Shown one piece after another: positions 48,901-60,920 of a stretch of DNA of 64,000 bases. The notes under the pieces are model-generated. The model saw only the letters and a program-made list of their open reading frames with translations, was not told where the DNA came from and ran no database searches. The DNA comes from Alviniconcha marisindica (Eukaryota > Mollusca > Gastropoda > Provannidae): assembly GCA_018857735.1 (NCBI GenBank), contig JABMCL010001811.1, positions 1 through 64,000 of the forward strand, given 5' to 3'. Numbering within the stretch: position 1 is the first letter of the stretch; each line of letters opens with the position of its first letter. A program made the position numbers and the translations under genes.

Positions 48901-51900
48901 AATCTCCAGGCATTAAACTGATACCTGTAGAAATCATATAAAGGTTAACTCTTTCAAGGCTTTCCGCATCTTAAGACGTGGAACTTAGCAGTACACTTGA
49001 CGACGATCCGTGTCTTCGGATGCAGTAAGAATGAAACATTTTTCATTGTCTGAGTATTTTGCATTGATTGGAGGCAATTATATTACACTAACTGCATCAA
49101 TTTCAGACACTTTCGGTAATCCCCCTTAGTCCAGTCAAGTGTTCCTTTGTCTGTTTTGGCCTTTGTAACATGTGTGTCAAACTGATGAAAGATGTACATT
49201 TCAAAATGCGTTACTCGACGAGAGAAGCTATAGAATTAGTACAGAATGAGGGCTTGAATCAAGAAGGTTTTTTGGACAGTAGTTCTGAAGAGAACATTGT
49301 TGATTCTGGCGAGGAGTTTGTGCCAGTAGATCTCGAGGCGGACTCAAGTGACAGCAATAATAACATCTTCATTTTCGTCATTGGGATCTGTGCAACCAGT
49401 AGAATAAAACTTTAATACTGTGTTTGGATAGTTCTTGCTTTGCTGTTGTGACAGAGAAAGGTATCTGATATGACTCTATGGATCATTTATCTGACAAGTA
49501 CACATCCTAAGCTTTCTAAAAATGTATGCGTTTATCTTATTATTCCAGTAGTTTATTTACTATGATTTATTTTAAACGGGCAAAAACAATGCGTTGACAG
49601 GAGCCGAGAGTGTCATTTTGTGGTGTCTTGAATGAGTTAAGAAAGTATTAGGCTGATACTATTGCCCATAAATCCTGATATTCCTATGCATGACAGATAA
49701 TGCCAATTATTTTTGTAAATTTGTTGTTCTGATCTTGTTCACCTTGTAAACCGAATGGTTTGGTGCATTTATGATTGAGCAAGTAAAGCATTTATCTAAT
49801 AAACATGTAAAGTCAATGGGCTTTTTGGAACAAAATCTTTAATTGCAAGTTCACATCAAAATGAGACTGATAAAACAGAAAACTGTGTTTTCAGCATTGG
49901 CCATGGCAAGATCCTTCAATTAAAGACAATAAAATCTCTGGCAGCATCAACTCTCAGGTCCATGCATCAGGTACCCCCCCCCCCCCCTCCCCATTACTAA
50001 AATATACTGCAAAGTCATCACTTATTCCAAATACTAGCCATCATTATTCTGTTCCCATGACCCCTGTTTCATAATAGGCCCTTAGAGATTTGACTGACCT
50101 TCTCATCCCCTTTTGCATACTCCACCCATGCCACATTGCCGTAATCACCAAAGAAGGTCTTAACCTCCTCCATGGTGGTTTCCTTTGACAGTCCTTTGAG
50201 AAATAAAACTGCTCCTTTGGTCATTTGCTCTTCCATTTTCTGCAACAGGTACATGCAAGTGGTGTACACCATGAAATGGTGCACAAAGAAAAAGAACAAA
50301 GAAAGCAAGAAAGAGCAATTTCATACTAGAACCAAAACTTTTTACAAGGACCACGTGTACACATTTTGCGAATATTTTACACAGTTCTCAATGCCATGAT
50401 TCTGCACATTTTTTACACTGCTCATTGGGATGCATAAATGGGCTATTTTTCTGATAGAAGCTACCAACAGCCACACAAAGATGAATCTGAAATTGTAAGG
50501 GCTAGTCACAGCAGTGCCACACTTGGAACTCATTCCTTGTCCTGGCTTCAATAACTTGTATTATGGCATGCAAACAGCAACACTGATTTATTTTCATGCA
50601 GATTTGTCTGGCCAGTGAAAAAGAGACTGTAAAAACTTAGTAAAGAGGCAGCATGGCCCAGCTATTTTCCACAGTGGTAACAAGAAGTAAACAAATGATG
50701 TCATGGCAGGGTTGCAAGGGCTGGTTCTGATATAAGTTATTGCATAAGGCTCAAGAGCTCCAAATACAACCAGCTAATAGAAACTAAATAAATGATTCAT
50801 AGCCAAGTTGAGAAAAAAAGAAAAAAAAGACTCACCTTTTCTTCTTCCTCTTTTTTCTTTTCTGCTTTTCTACAAAAGAAGATAGCAAAAAGAAGAAAAC
50901 AAAAAAATCAAGATCAATACAAAAGGTCCTGCATAACCATATTAGCACTAACTGCAACATTTTCCTTCTCTTTTTTTTGTTGTTGCAGAAAATATACACA
51001 CAATAAAATAATTATGTACAGACTTGTCCACAAACACACACCAAATTACACTAAACTTTGATTCAGACACATAAGAAGAAACACAAGTTACAACTGCATA
51101 TGTACAGTAACATATACTGATACAGCGCAAACTCCCACCCACCTATCCCTCACAGAAAGAGAGAAAAAAGAAAAAGAACAAAAGAATGGTACCAAAAAAA
51201 CAACCCAAAACCCACATTCATCACCAATTAAATACAGGGTACTTTTGCTGTTTCATCTGCCAGATGTACCATACAATACTAACTGACCCAAGGAATCCTA
51301 CAACTACAAGTGCTTGTAATACTGTCAGGCAGCACTTCCCCATGAACAATGTTTTTGAAAGGCATTACTTCCCACAGGGGGGGGGGGGGGGGGGGAGGGA
51401 GGGGGGGGGGGGGGGGAACTGATGCACCCAATAGGCTCTTTACAAAGGGAGTAAGACTTTCTGTCTCTCCATTTTTTTGTGGTCAGATTTACTCTGTTTA
51501 AGGTCTTCCAGATCTAAATATAATGCCTCAGCAATTAACTACTTTCTTGTCTTTTTCTACACTTCGACCTAAAATTAAAATTTAAAAAAATCCCCATGAG
51601 AAATTCAGGTTATTTTTCTTGACTGCCACAGTGCCAGAGAAAGTCAGTTGTGAGGGATGTGTTGCCCAGCCTTGGTTTAATCCCTCTCCAAATTTAGGTT
51701 TGTTAACCATTATATGCAGCCCAGGCTCTTATTAAGTCCTTCCATTAAAATGTTTAGTTCTGTTAACTATCATATTCATCAAACAGTCCAGCATCTACTT
51801 ACTGTATATTTAATAATAATAATAACAATAGATTTATGGTGCCCCATCTTGTAAGAACATGGAGCACTTACGAAGACATAAAGACACTCATTTTATCACA

Positions 51901-54900
51901 TACGCACACACAGCCAGTTGATGCATACAAGCCTAGCACGTCACCACTAACAATAATAATAATAGCACACAGCTTTTTAAAGAATTTTTTTATATAGTGC
52001 AATAGCCATAAAAAGACCTAGCTCAGTGTGATTTACACAAATATATTTGTCTATATGAATATCACATATAAAGTATATACGTACACTGTACAGAGTAGAA
52101 CAAAACCATTAATGATTAATATTTTTAATAACATCCAATTTGATTTTTAAAAATATTAAAATGCACCCAAACAAGGTCAAAGCTGTACACAGCAAAGATT
52201 AGTAGGCCAAACTGCCATCAGTATATCTAACTAGGAAAAGAGATGAAATCAGAAACCCATGCCTAATTAACAATTGGTAAATCATATCATAATCATCTGC
52301 AAAAAGAAAAAAGGAAAGTACAGCACTTGTTTATAGTAGGTATACAGAGTTCTGCACCTATATATGCATCAGAAAATGCCCTTATACAAAGTGTCACTCT
52401 CATTCTCAGACAGTGGTCTCAAAGACTTCTAGTACAAAACTCCAATATCACAATAATGCTGATGTCAACTTACTCTTTTTCATCAGCAGCTGTGCTGTTC
52501 TTCCTTTTCTGCTTTACTTCTTCTGATTTTTTTTTGAAGTACTGATCTCTGTAACACAGTTCAGATAATGCATGCATGTGATTACTGTACCTCCAAACTA
52601 AAATAGGTAAGTATCATCAAAATATAAAGAGTACAAAAAAGAGAGAAATAAAATGTAAATTTTGGTTACATGTGTGTGTGTGTGCATGAGTGTGTATGGA
52701 TGCATACAAGTTCAACCATAGCATCTGAAGCTGAAAGCAAGAACAGGCATCATAATTATCCTGACTCTTCCCAACAATTATCATGACTCTATATTAAATC
52801 ATACATAGCTACTTCTTTCTCCACACACATACGTTTTAATATTATTAATGTCTGACTTCATCTGGCTTCTTTCATCTTCTCTTTTTTTGTCTGTTGTCTT
52901 AGTTATTTCAGTTGTTCCTGATGAAAACATTTTGTGTCAAAATGTTGAATTGTTTTGTGTTTGTGTCCCATCTTCTTTTGGCAGGTACATTTTCCTTGTT
53001 CCTTCCAGTAAGTCAGATGGTTGTTTGAACAGCCTGCATCAACAGACTCCATAATATATCAGCTGACAACACCACTGTCTTCACTAGTTCCAAAACACAA
53101 GTTGGAATATCAGACCAACATGAATAGCAGTGATTTTATATTAGAGGTTTGTGCTTTACAAGTATTTTATTATTATCATTACTATTAAGACAGTTCTGGA
53201 ACAGGTGGGCAAACTAGGATCACACATGAAAAGCAGCCCATTTCAGTGTTCAAGATTTCAGGATGCGGGAATATGAAGGATGTGGATCCCACACACATAC
53301 TACTATCTCCTAATGACTGTTGCATTCAGGTGAGGTGATCAAGGTGTGACATTCTCACAGTCAATACATCCCTCTCCTCACTGTTCCCTGTTCTGCATCA
53401 GAATACAGGTGTTGCCAGCACTGTTCCAATGATGGTAAACAGTAGTATTAAGTTGGTGCCTGTACATGAAGACTAGTTAAAGGTACAGCCTGTATCTTAC
53501 GGGATGAAGATGAGAAATGATGGACCTGTGTGCTTCTGGCTGCACATGTAAAAGACCCCACGGTAGTTGGAAACTGAAGAAGAGTATGGGAAATTTCCCT
53601 GGATGCTTTGGCAAAATTAACAGATAATCCCCACTGTATCATTTGTGTCTACAAAACACCACATACGCAGGCAGGTTTGGGTAGCACTACCCTTGCTGAT
53701 GCTGCAGCTTTATCCAGCTAAGGTGACCCACATTTTCTGCCCCAGAAATAAAATAGTCAATATAAGAAAAAAGAAAAGGAAAACCCCCCAGAAAGTATCA
53801 CTATTACTTCTGGAAGAGTTAACAAATTGCATACCTTAAAATTAGATGTAGTATAGAACCCCCCAGAAAGTATCACTATTACTTCTGGAAGAGTTAACAA
53901 ATTGCATACCTTAAAATTAGATGTAGTATAGACCTACTTTGTCATCTTGATGAGTTCAGTGTCATTGTATTTGATGCTGTCTTTCTCCAAGAAGATTTTC
54001 TCTTCATCCATGTTGCTGAAGGTGACAAACACGCTGCCTTTGAAGGTCTTGTCTGGCTTGTTTCGACGCATAAAAATGCTGTCAATTTTACCGTGTTTCT
54101 CAAAGAACTCCATCAGACTATCCAGGGTGCAATCAACAGGAAATCCTTTCTGCAGACATAATGCAATATCATCAGTAGCAGTTGGAGCAACAGAAGAATA
54201 GCAAACAGCCAAGCATAATATTTGGTGGTGGTGGTAGTATGTATGGTGTGGTTCCGTGTGTGTGCGTGTATGATTTCTTCACATGTGCCAGTACATTTTT
54301 GAAACTAAGTGGTAGCTTGAAAACATTGAACTTTTCTTTAGTTCTTCAATGTACTGCCATGATGATCTAACATTTTATGCACATTGCGTGATGAGGATAA
54401 GTTGTGAGGTTTAAAAAAATAAATGGACTGCCTAAAATATTAGGTCAAGAAAGGAGTTCTGTTCTCTTTGCCCAATACTGCTGTACTAAGACTGCCCTAA
54501 ATAAAGCTATACATTTTATTCTTTGTCTCTTTCACTGTTAGAGAGGGGATAGAAGAAAAACAACAAACCAACAACAAAAAAACAATGTTAAGTCAGGTTT
54601 TGAGTTGAAAAGTATATCTTGATTTTGTAGGTTCAACATCAACAATGACTCAACTTGGAACAACTACCACAGCTTGGATGCACACATATATATATATATA
54701 TATATTTATTTAATGTATATTTATCCAGGATGATATCTCAGCCAACACATTTTAACTACATCTTTGATGAGTGTTGAGTTTGACTGGGCAGCTGCAGGGG
54801 AAAAAAGCATGCAGCAGTTCATGGGCCCTAACCAAGGCTGGTACTAGTGGTAAGTGTGCACTGTATGTGAAGGCCCAGTCAATGCACTATTGACTAAGCA

Positions 54901-57900
54901 ACATAAGCACAGCTAAAGCCACATTCAAAACAGTAACTATCAACATTACTCTCCCCCCCAAACACTCCTGTGAAACTGACACTGCCAAAGTCTGAAACGA
55001 GTGTGTAAAACAGATGACTGAAACAGTCTGAAAGATTTTGTATAAAATATACAACATTCAAGAAAATGTCAACACTAAGACTATTGTGAAAGATTTTGTA
55101 TAAAATATACTACATTCAAGAAAATGTAAACACTAAGACAATGTCAATCCAGACATTTTTATCATTTCCTTAAAAAAATAATGAAAAGCAATCAGTGTGT
55201 GGCCGTGACCGTAAAATATGTAATAACAGTACTAAGTCTGAATTTGCCCTGATATTACTGTCGTGGTTGATTGAGTGTTATTATCTATCTAATCAGTTTG
55301 AACTTGCAAAGTATTCACAGTCTACTGTTACACTACAGTGAAACTACTGGTAGAAGTCTTACCTTTCTGGAGCCATGCAATAGGGTACCACAATACAGAA
55401 ATTAAGGTCCTCTCTACTATTATACTATAGTACTAAGAACTCAGTACTGCTACAGGTTCTCTCTTTTAGTACTGGAGTGGTTTGAATTTGCTTCATCTGT
55501 TGTCAGGAGATGTAAAAAATCTGAACTCTGCCTTCCTGTTTCATTTACCTTACTCTTGTTAACGCCTCTTCAAAAACAAAGTTACATTTGTCACAAGCAG
55601 TAAGATGGATTCATGTTTCCACAAATTTGTTTTGCCCTATGACCTTTGCAGTTGATTGGGCACTAAATATCAAATGGCTAAAGAATCAGGGAATGCCAAA
55701 TGGTCACTAAACCTAGGTGAAATGTCAAACTCAATGGAGTTGGTCATTATGCAGATTGATAGTCCCACCTACAGTTACAGTCTCAAAAACAACAAAAATG
55801 CCATGGCCCGACAAACACTGACCACTATGCATATAGCCAGCAACACTAATGAACTGGCCCCCATAGTGTAGTGGTTAGCACACTGGACTGTGGGTTGGAA
55901 GGCCTTGGGTCCCATCAGTCATGTGGGATTTTTCAGGCCTGGCCGGCTCCTACCCTGAGCTTGGAGTGCTATGCCCAGTGGGAAGGCTGGAACCACACAG
56001 TCAAATTTCATCCACTTCACGGATGCATCTTTGAGAGTGATGTTTTAATTACTTGACCAACACTGCTGGTGATGCAGTTCCTGGGCCTGGTTAGCACCAG
56101 GACATGGTAAGCATGGTCTGTGGCCCTGTCAAGTAGTCTCAAACCAAACCATGGCATCATCAGTTATCCTCCTCGATCACTGCATAATAAAAATGTCTGG
56201 ATTCTGTGTTGGCAGCTGTCTAGTAACGATATTGTTTTTGTGTTTTTTCCCAACACAGAATCCAGTAAACTAAAATTTACCAATACTTACAACATACACA
56301 GATCTTGCATAGATGTCATCTTTTCTCTCTTTTGTGTTGTCAGGAAGAGGCTTCTCTGGAGAGCGCCGAATTTTGGTACAATCATCACTGACCTGCATAT
56401 TTAACAATCAGAAAAAGAAAAGTAAAATTATCACAAGAAAGTTACAGCAATAACCTCACTCAGCCCAATCAGTTCTTTCTAAGTGTGTGCAAATGCATGT
56501 GCGTGTGTTTGTGTCCATCAGTTCTTGTTCAGTGTGTTTGTGTCAATCAGTTTCTGTGTTTTTATCCAAACTACAACTCCTCTGCCAGGTAGAGGTAAAG
56601 TGACAACAAATAAAATTTACTGGTAGCATGCCACTGAGACTGAGTCATAAAAGTGAGTGTGAGACAAACCTCCATGAGGCCTGATGACGATTTACACAAA
56701 GCCTTGCAAATGACATCTTTATCACTGGAGATGGTCTTCAGTCTGTTAAAGTTGAGCATAGTGTCCATGGTCACCCCTGCAGCCATTGTTAAGGAAATCA
56801 TTTTCCAACCTATGAAATACAAGTGACTGATTCCAATACTACTGCATCTTTGTATGGGTATTGGTTACTGTTGTCATAAATATACACTTTAAATAACAGT
56901 TATAAATATTAGAATCATAATTCGTATACGTACTAATATCACTTCTGTCAGTCAGCAGGAGAGAGTTGGCAAGCACTTGTTAAGTTTGCATTTGTCGATA
57001 AAATGCTTAGCTTGAAGTACTACTACGGCAAAGACTGTGTCAGTTTTCATGTCTATTTCTGTTCCAAACAAGACAAGGTTTTGCATAAATTCTACACTTA
57101 GTGCTGTCTCACATTTTTCTTTCTAAAGTCCAAAAATGTTTGATACAAGCACATTAAAAAAAAAAGTCAGTCAATGCTATCTTTTTCATCACTGCAGATG
57201 CCACGCGATAGACAATGCAGAAAACAGACTTTTTTCGTCTACATAGTTGTGATGACAGTTTTGAACTAGTTCCCTCCACTAGTTCTGAGCCAGTGGACAT
57301 GAGGCTGCCTGCTCAAGAAGGTAAACAAACCAGCCAGGAATCTGCCAGTACCACTACCAGTGAAAGGCTGAAATCTAACCAGGCACCAATGAAAGATGTT
57401 GATTGCCATGGAGGGCCCCAAACTTGAGCCTGGAGGTCACAAAAACTAGTGTTTATCCACTGGGCGTGCACCAAATTATGTAGATCCTTCTTTAAAAAAA
57501 AATCTGTCAGCGTGTTTAGCGTCATGTTTGGTTGTACACATTTTTCTAAAGACACTGCATGTGCTGTACACAAATTTTGAAAACTGTTTGTGACCCCCAA
57601 CCATAATCCCTAATCCAAATTTCAGATTACGAAATTGAATGAACACATTAAAGGGCCCTGAACACTGATTTTAAGTTGTAAATATCACTTACATTATACT
57701 GTATAAATAAAGTTTAACATACACACTGATCATCTGATAGATTGACATTTTCCTGAGGTACGTAAAAGTATTGATTTGAATGAAAACAAACATGACGCTT
57801 CGAGCAGCTGCATCGTCTGCAGCTAAAAATCCCGGGTTTCGGTCACATGACCTCCGTGACGTCATGACAAGACAACTGACCTGCGTGGCTCAGTAATGAC

Positions 57901-60442
57901 TTGAACAAAATTGAATCGAAAGTAGTATGGCAAACCAGTTTTAAAGCATGTCGAGCGAGTGTGCTGCAGTTGGTTGCAGTGAAAAGTTGACAAAGTAGTT
58001 TTCTTTCCATGCTTTTCCTTTAAAAAAAAAAGAAGCCAGAAAACAACAGTGGCAAATGGCAATGAATCGATGGGACCTAGCCACAAAGAACAATTTCCAG
58101 TTCGAATCTCCAAGGATGAAGCTCCAACGCCATTGCCAGTAATTGGGCCTTTGTTTATTTCCCCCTTGTCATTCCATCTTTCTCGAGCCTTGTTAGGTGT
58201 GTGGCGTTTCAGTCTTTTTCGTTTTTCACAACAGGCTAGACCTCATCAGGGAGCCTGCCTTTTATTGGGTGTTTTATTTTATTTTCCCAATTTATCTGTG
58301 TTTGTTTATCATACGTAAAGATGAAAAAGTTTTGTTTGTTCTAGTTCAATAGACTAGCGATTTCGTGGCCTCCCTGGGTTAGGGTTTGGGGTTGGGCTAG
58401 TGACCCCGGTTCTTGCCATTGACTGTTTTTTCTCTTTGCTTGCCCATTTGTTTCTCGGGTTATAGTGTTCCTTTATGATGTACGAGTGAGGGGGGGTGGG
58501 GGGTAGTCTCGTAAGTGTCTGCTGCCCCGCAGTGTTGTTGTCACTGCTAAGTGGGTTGTATCGTGTACACAGATTCCGTGTATCCAGCCTTTGTCACGTT
58601 GCTCGCAGACATTTCCGGCCTCCTCTTTCTTTTCAGAAAGTGTTTGTTTGTTGTTGTTGTCATTGTTTTGTTTTCTCTCTCTTCTCTTCCACCATGTCTT
58701 TCATTTTTATCTTTGGCTTATTGGCCAATTCGTACCTGCTATTAGCTTGCCTGATTAGGGCAGCCATTTTGAATTTCTCTTTTCGTCTGCATTTGTTTAC
58801 ATCCTGATGCTATGTCATTGGTAGTCCTGGTTAGCGATTTGCTTTATCAGTCTGCAGGCATTGTGTTTCTAGATGGAGGCCGGGTTAGTGAGGGTTAGTT
58901 ATGGTTATCCATCTGTTTGTCATTGGCACAGTTATTTTTGCTTCTGTGCTCTTATGTCAAGTTAAGTCAAGTACTTCTTTATTCCTTCAAAGGAAAACAT
59001 GGTGCCACATATAAAGCCACAAAGACAGTGTACATTTGTAAAAGATTAACACTTGAGAAGTACACAACAACACGTAGTATCGCACACATCACAATATACA
59101 ATAAACACAAGCATAACCACCACTATTCTCATGAGACTTCTTCGTCACTTGAACTCTCCCAGTCGATGCCAAAACTGATATCCGCAACTGGCTTGTACTG
59201 GAACGGCCGTATTCCAGTTGCCATTTCCAACTTTTTCGGGCAAATTTATCCGGAGTTTTGTGCATTGAAACTGTAGAAGCAACAATGCCAATGGCAGTCG
59301 AGTCTTATCCTGACGTCACGATTAGCCTTTGACTTTATGGCTCCAAGTAAACTCTCGGCCAAAACACGCCTGATCATGTGGCTACAGCGGTTGTATCTAC
59401 CCTTGCCCATTCTGCCGTGACATATTGGTTTTGTTTTGCGATTCATAAACTTTTAAGACACTTGAAAAATATGAAATTATTACTGAGGCACGGGATATAT
59501 ACCTGTATTTACTGTGTGAAAATATTTAGTTGGTGGAAAATACCAAAGAGGAGATCTGAAGCTAAAAGCGGTCAAAATCAGTGTTCAGGGGCCCTTTAAT
59601 GTACATCATTGTAACACACAAACTATTAAAACACATTTCCTGTCATAGCATCAGTATCATTAAGATTAATACATTGATACTACAGCACAAGTTATACTAG
59701 ACTACTACATTCTTAAAAAGAAAAGGAAAAAAAGGCCAATAAAGTGACAATTACAAACATCCTTGTAGCTTCGAAACATACAACTAGTAATTACAAAACA
59801 CATAACAACATGTACCATAAAAATGTTTCACTACTAATACTATGTGAACACATAAGGATACAGCCGTCATCTTCTTTGATTTTCTCCTGAAGGAATTTGT
59901 CCCGTGGCAGGTTCATGTCCCCAAAATAGTACTGAAAAACAAATAAAGTCTGAACAAAGATCCATATGGCATATATGTATCATTATCACTACCTCTTTAA
60001 CCACCAAATCAGTTGCTACTTTCAGTTTCAACAACTGTAAATTTCTGATAGTACTGAGGTTTTCAGTCTATTTGCAAAAGCCCTTCACTCATGTCAGCAT
60101 CACCAATGGATGCAGCTTACCATAATTCTACCAAACTCGAAGTATTCATTCATTATTTAGGTTGGAAATGTAACTGTTGCAATTACAAAGTTATCTTTCC
60201 TTTAGGAAAGCAACCAGCATTTTTCCATGGGAAAAAGTTATAATTAGGTCTACGAGTCAAGCATAAATATAAGTATTAAAAAATTTAAAGAACAAAACAG
60301 CACTAATATTGTAATAACTAATATTATACATTTAATTTCTCTTAAGTTCTTTTGTAATCCTTACCTCAACCTGACGAATGATTCTGTTTTCAAGGTCACT
60401 TATCTCTCCATTCCTTGCACTGGCATCTCCACTTTCGGCCAT
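42186..60442 (-). CDS. SSB: La protein (La autoantigen homologue, LARP3)
   Basis: Encodes the nuclear RNA chaperone that binds the 3' UUU-OH of new Pol III transcripts. Coding exons (minus): 60442-60365, 59931-59862, 56776-56670, 56392-56291, 54149-53938, 52548-52474, 50869-50836, 50239-50099, 48775-48661, 45297-45176, 42935-42920, 42232-42186. All introns are GT-AG and the phases agree, giving 372 codons; human La has 408. The La motif (about 15-95) keeps Gln24, Tyr27, Tyr28, Asp37 and Phe39, which correspond to human UUU-binding residues. RRM1 (about 115-190) has [11 protein letters not shown]2 (about 230-330) has VLFLKGL and ALVRFHEG. The tail is basic ([18 protein letters not shown]), nuclear-localisation-like. 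ATG 60442 was chosen because MAESGD aligns with the family N-terminus. Confidence 0.95.
42834..42911. repeat. (GA)n microsatellite beside the La microexon
   Basis: On the minus (transcribed) strand this is a CT tract beginning 9 nt downstream of the microexon. It could act as a polypyrimidine splicing element, but that is inference. Confidence 0.9.
42920..42935 (-). other. SSB: 16-nt microexon of La
   Basis: GGCAACAAGGATAATG is preceded by a T-rich tract ending GCAG and followed by GTAACT. Exon 45297-45176 ends in phase 0, and the last exon must be entered with one base already in hand to read [15 protein letters not shown]. The microexon supplies exactly that (GNKDN plus one base). Skipping it gives a premature stop after seven codons. 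Confidence 0.85.
43000..44613. other. La intron, nothing else recognised
   Basis: Part of the intron between 45176 and 42935. Plus-strand ORFs at 43479-43676 and 43707-43922 have no recognised domain. Confidence 0.4.
44614..44700. repeat. Perfect 41-bp-arm hairpin in a La intron
   Basis: Arms 44614-44654 and 44660-44700 are exact reverse complements around a 5-nt loop (CTTCC). The arm starts GGTTAAACACAGAACATAGA. As an intronic RNA it would form an 87-nt, mismatch-free stem-loop. Confidence 0.95.
46150..47830 (-). pseudogene. LINE L-c copy, interrupted by a SINE
   Basis: Minus-strand frames run from [20 protein letters not shown] (about 47760) through a [13 protein letters not shown] stretch (about 47370) to [20 protein letters not shown] (about 46690). 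[20 protein letters not shown] (about 46560) and [13 protein letters not shown] (about 46440) follow. An unrelated 340-bp block at about 46805-47150 interrupts it. Stops and frameshifts throughout. Lies in a La intron, same strand as La. Confidence 0.87.
46805..47150 (+). mobile_element. SINE-C-like insertion in the LINE
   Basis: About 345 bp separating two LINE parts. Contains GTAGCACGTAAAAGACCC near its start and ends GAATAGCGCTATATAAAAGC then (AAT)n. Matching pieces occur at 42640-42720 (tail) and 53470-53600 (body). No tRNA-like head was found and the target duplication is unclear. Confidence 0.6.
48945..49640 (+). mobile_element. piggyBac-like TTAA element remnant
   Basis: TTAA lies at both ends (48945-48948, 49637-49640). 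Just inside, CTCTTTCAAGGC and, inverted, CTCATTCAAGAC form an imperfect terminal repeat. An ORF at 49170-49415 (81 residues) reads [15 protein letters not shown] followed by an acidic stretch ([19 protein letters not shown]), the style of piggyBac transposase N-termini. No catalytic domain remains. It lies in the La intron between exons 50239-50099 and 48775-48661. Confidence 0.6.
51379..51417. repeat. Poly-G tract
   Basis: G run with two A interruptions, in a La intron. Confidence 0.9.
51420..52470. other. La intron; AAT-rich repeat scraps
   Basis: AATAATAATAA at about 51810 and 51955 followed by ATTTATGGTGCCCC or TATATAGTGCAATAGCC suggests LINE/SINE tails. No coding sequence recognised. 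Confidence 0.4.
53470..53600 (+). repeat. SINE-C-like body fragment
   Basis: GCACATGTAAAAGACCCCAC (about 53543) matches GCACGTAAAAGACCC at 46842 in context. Diverged and short. Confidence 0.5.
53782..53931. repeat. 75-bp tandem duplication next to a La splice donor
   Basis: Units 53782-53856 and 53857-53931 are essentially identical and start AACCCCCCAGAAAG. The second ends right beside the donor hexamer of the RRM1 exon (53932-53937), leaving the donor intact. Confidence 0.95.
54600..55850. other. La intron, short tandem repeats only
   Basis: Holds a 58-bp doublet at about 55030-55145 (AAAGATTTTGTATAAAATAT twice). No coding family recognised. Confidence 0.5.
55853..56140 (+). mobile_element. 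Possible tRNA-headed SINE (SINE-D)
   Basis: CATAGTGTAGTGGTTAGCAC (55862) is a good Pol III box A, as in tRNA-Asp/Glu-like heads. GGGTCCCATCA about 35 bp later is a weak box B. About 230 bp of unrelated body follows. Only one copy seen here and no target duplication found. Confidence 0.45.
57652..59595. mobile_element. Kolobok-like TTAA transposon, non-autonomous
   Basis: Ends at 57652-57672 and 59574-59595 are inverted repeats (AGGGCCCTGAACACTGATTT, one indel). Each is flanked directly by TTAA (57648-57651, 59596-59599). The left part carries a degraded THAP domain (57948-58095). TTAA duplication plus a THAP domain is the pattern of the Kolobok superfamily; piggyBac shares only the TTAA. About 0.75 kb of the middle (58080-58850) matches the interior of the TIR element at 8.3-9.4 kb. 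It lies in the La intron between exons 59931-59862 and 56776-56670. Confidence 0.68.
57948..58095 (+). pseudogene. THAP-domain remnant
   Basis: From ATG 57948 the frame reads [16 protein letters not shown], a stop, then FSFHAFP. After a frameshift comes [15 protein letters not shown]. The spacing Cys-x4-Cys, SFHxFP, Trp-x2-Ala-x2-Arg is that of a THAP zinc finger. The later Cys-x2-His is lost. Confidence 0.6.
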
Positions 60443-60473
60443 GATGAGTCTTTCACAGCACTTGCCAAATGAC
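60443..60473 (-). other. SSB: La 5' UTR part of the start-codon exon
   Basis: A pyrimidine-rich stretch ending TTCTCAAG on the minus strand gives an acceptor, so the exon would begin at 60473 with 31 nt before the ATG. No upstream ATG is present in it. Confidence 0.55.
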
Positions 60474-60641
60474 CTTGAGAACAAATAATAATAACAACAA
60501 TAAAAGGATATAATAATAAGAAATTTACAGAATGCTTTCAGAGACTCAAAGTGCATTACGATTAAAGAAAAACATGCAATGCACAAATACCCATACACAA
60601 ATCAACAGTATAATGACTAGATCTACTCCACTACTTGCTTG

Positions 60642-60920
60642 CGAGCCGGTTTGGCCTAGTGGTAAGGTGGTAGGCTGGTAAGCAGAAGGACCTCGGTTCA
60701 AATCTGCTTCGGCTCTCCTTTCATTTCAAAGGTAGTGATCTGTGGACACTGTCTTGTGACTTTGTCCCTCACAATTATGAAACATTAAAATGGCTCTCAT
60801 TGCTGCCCACCTTAATGTAGAAGTCATTCTGGTCATTCTCCCCCCACCTCCATACCCCCTCTTCTCCCCATCCCTAATAAGCCTTGTGGTTTCTGTGGAC
60901 GTTAAGCACCATGTTTACTT
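60642..60920 (+). mobile_element. SINE-A copy 2 (tRNA-derived)
   Basis: Box A (TGGCCTAGTGGTAAGG) and box B (GGTTCAAATCT), then the same body and tail as the copy at 15.24 kb. ACTACTTGCTTG is duplicated on both sides (60630-60641, 60921-60932). In La intron 1, opposite strand. Confidence 0.93.

Noticed and set aside
56760..56815. Acceptor at the TTTCATAG before 56812 for the second La-motif exon
   Set aside because: Using it breaks the frame and the conserved Gly-Trp-Val. The acceptor at 56777 restores them.
57215..57427. Ser/Thr-rich plus-strand ORF
   Set aside because: No recognised domain, not bounded by usable splice sites, and lies in a La intron.
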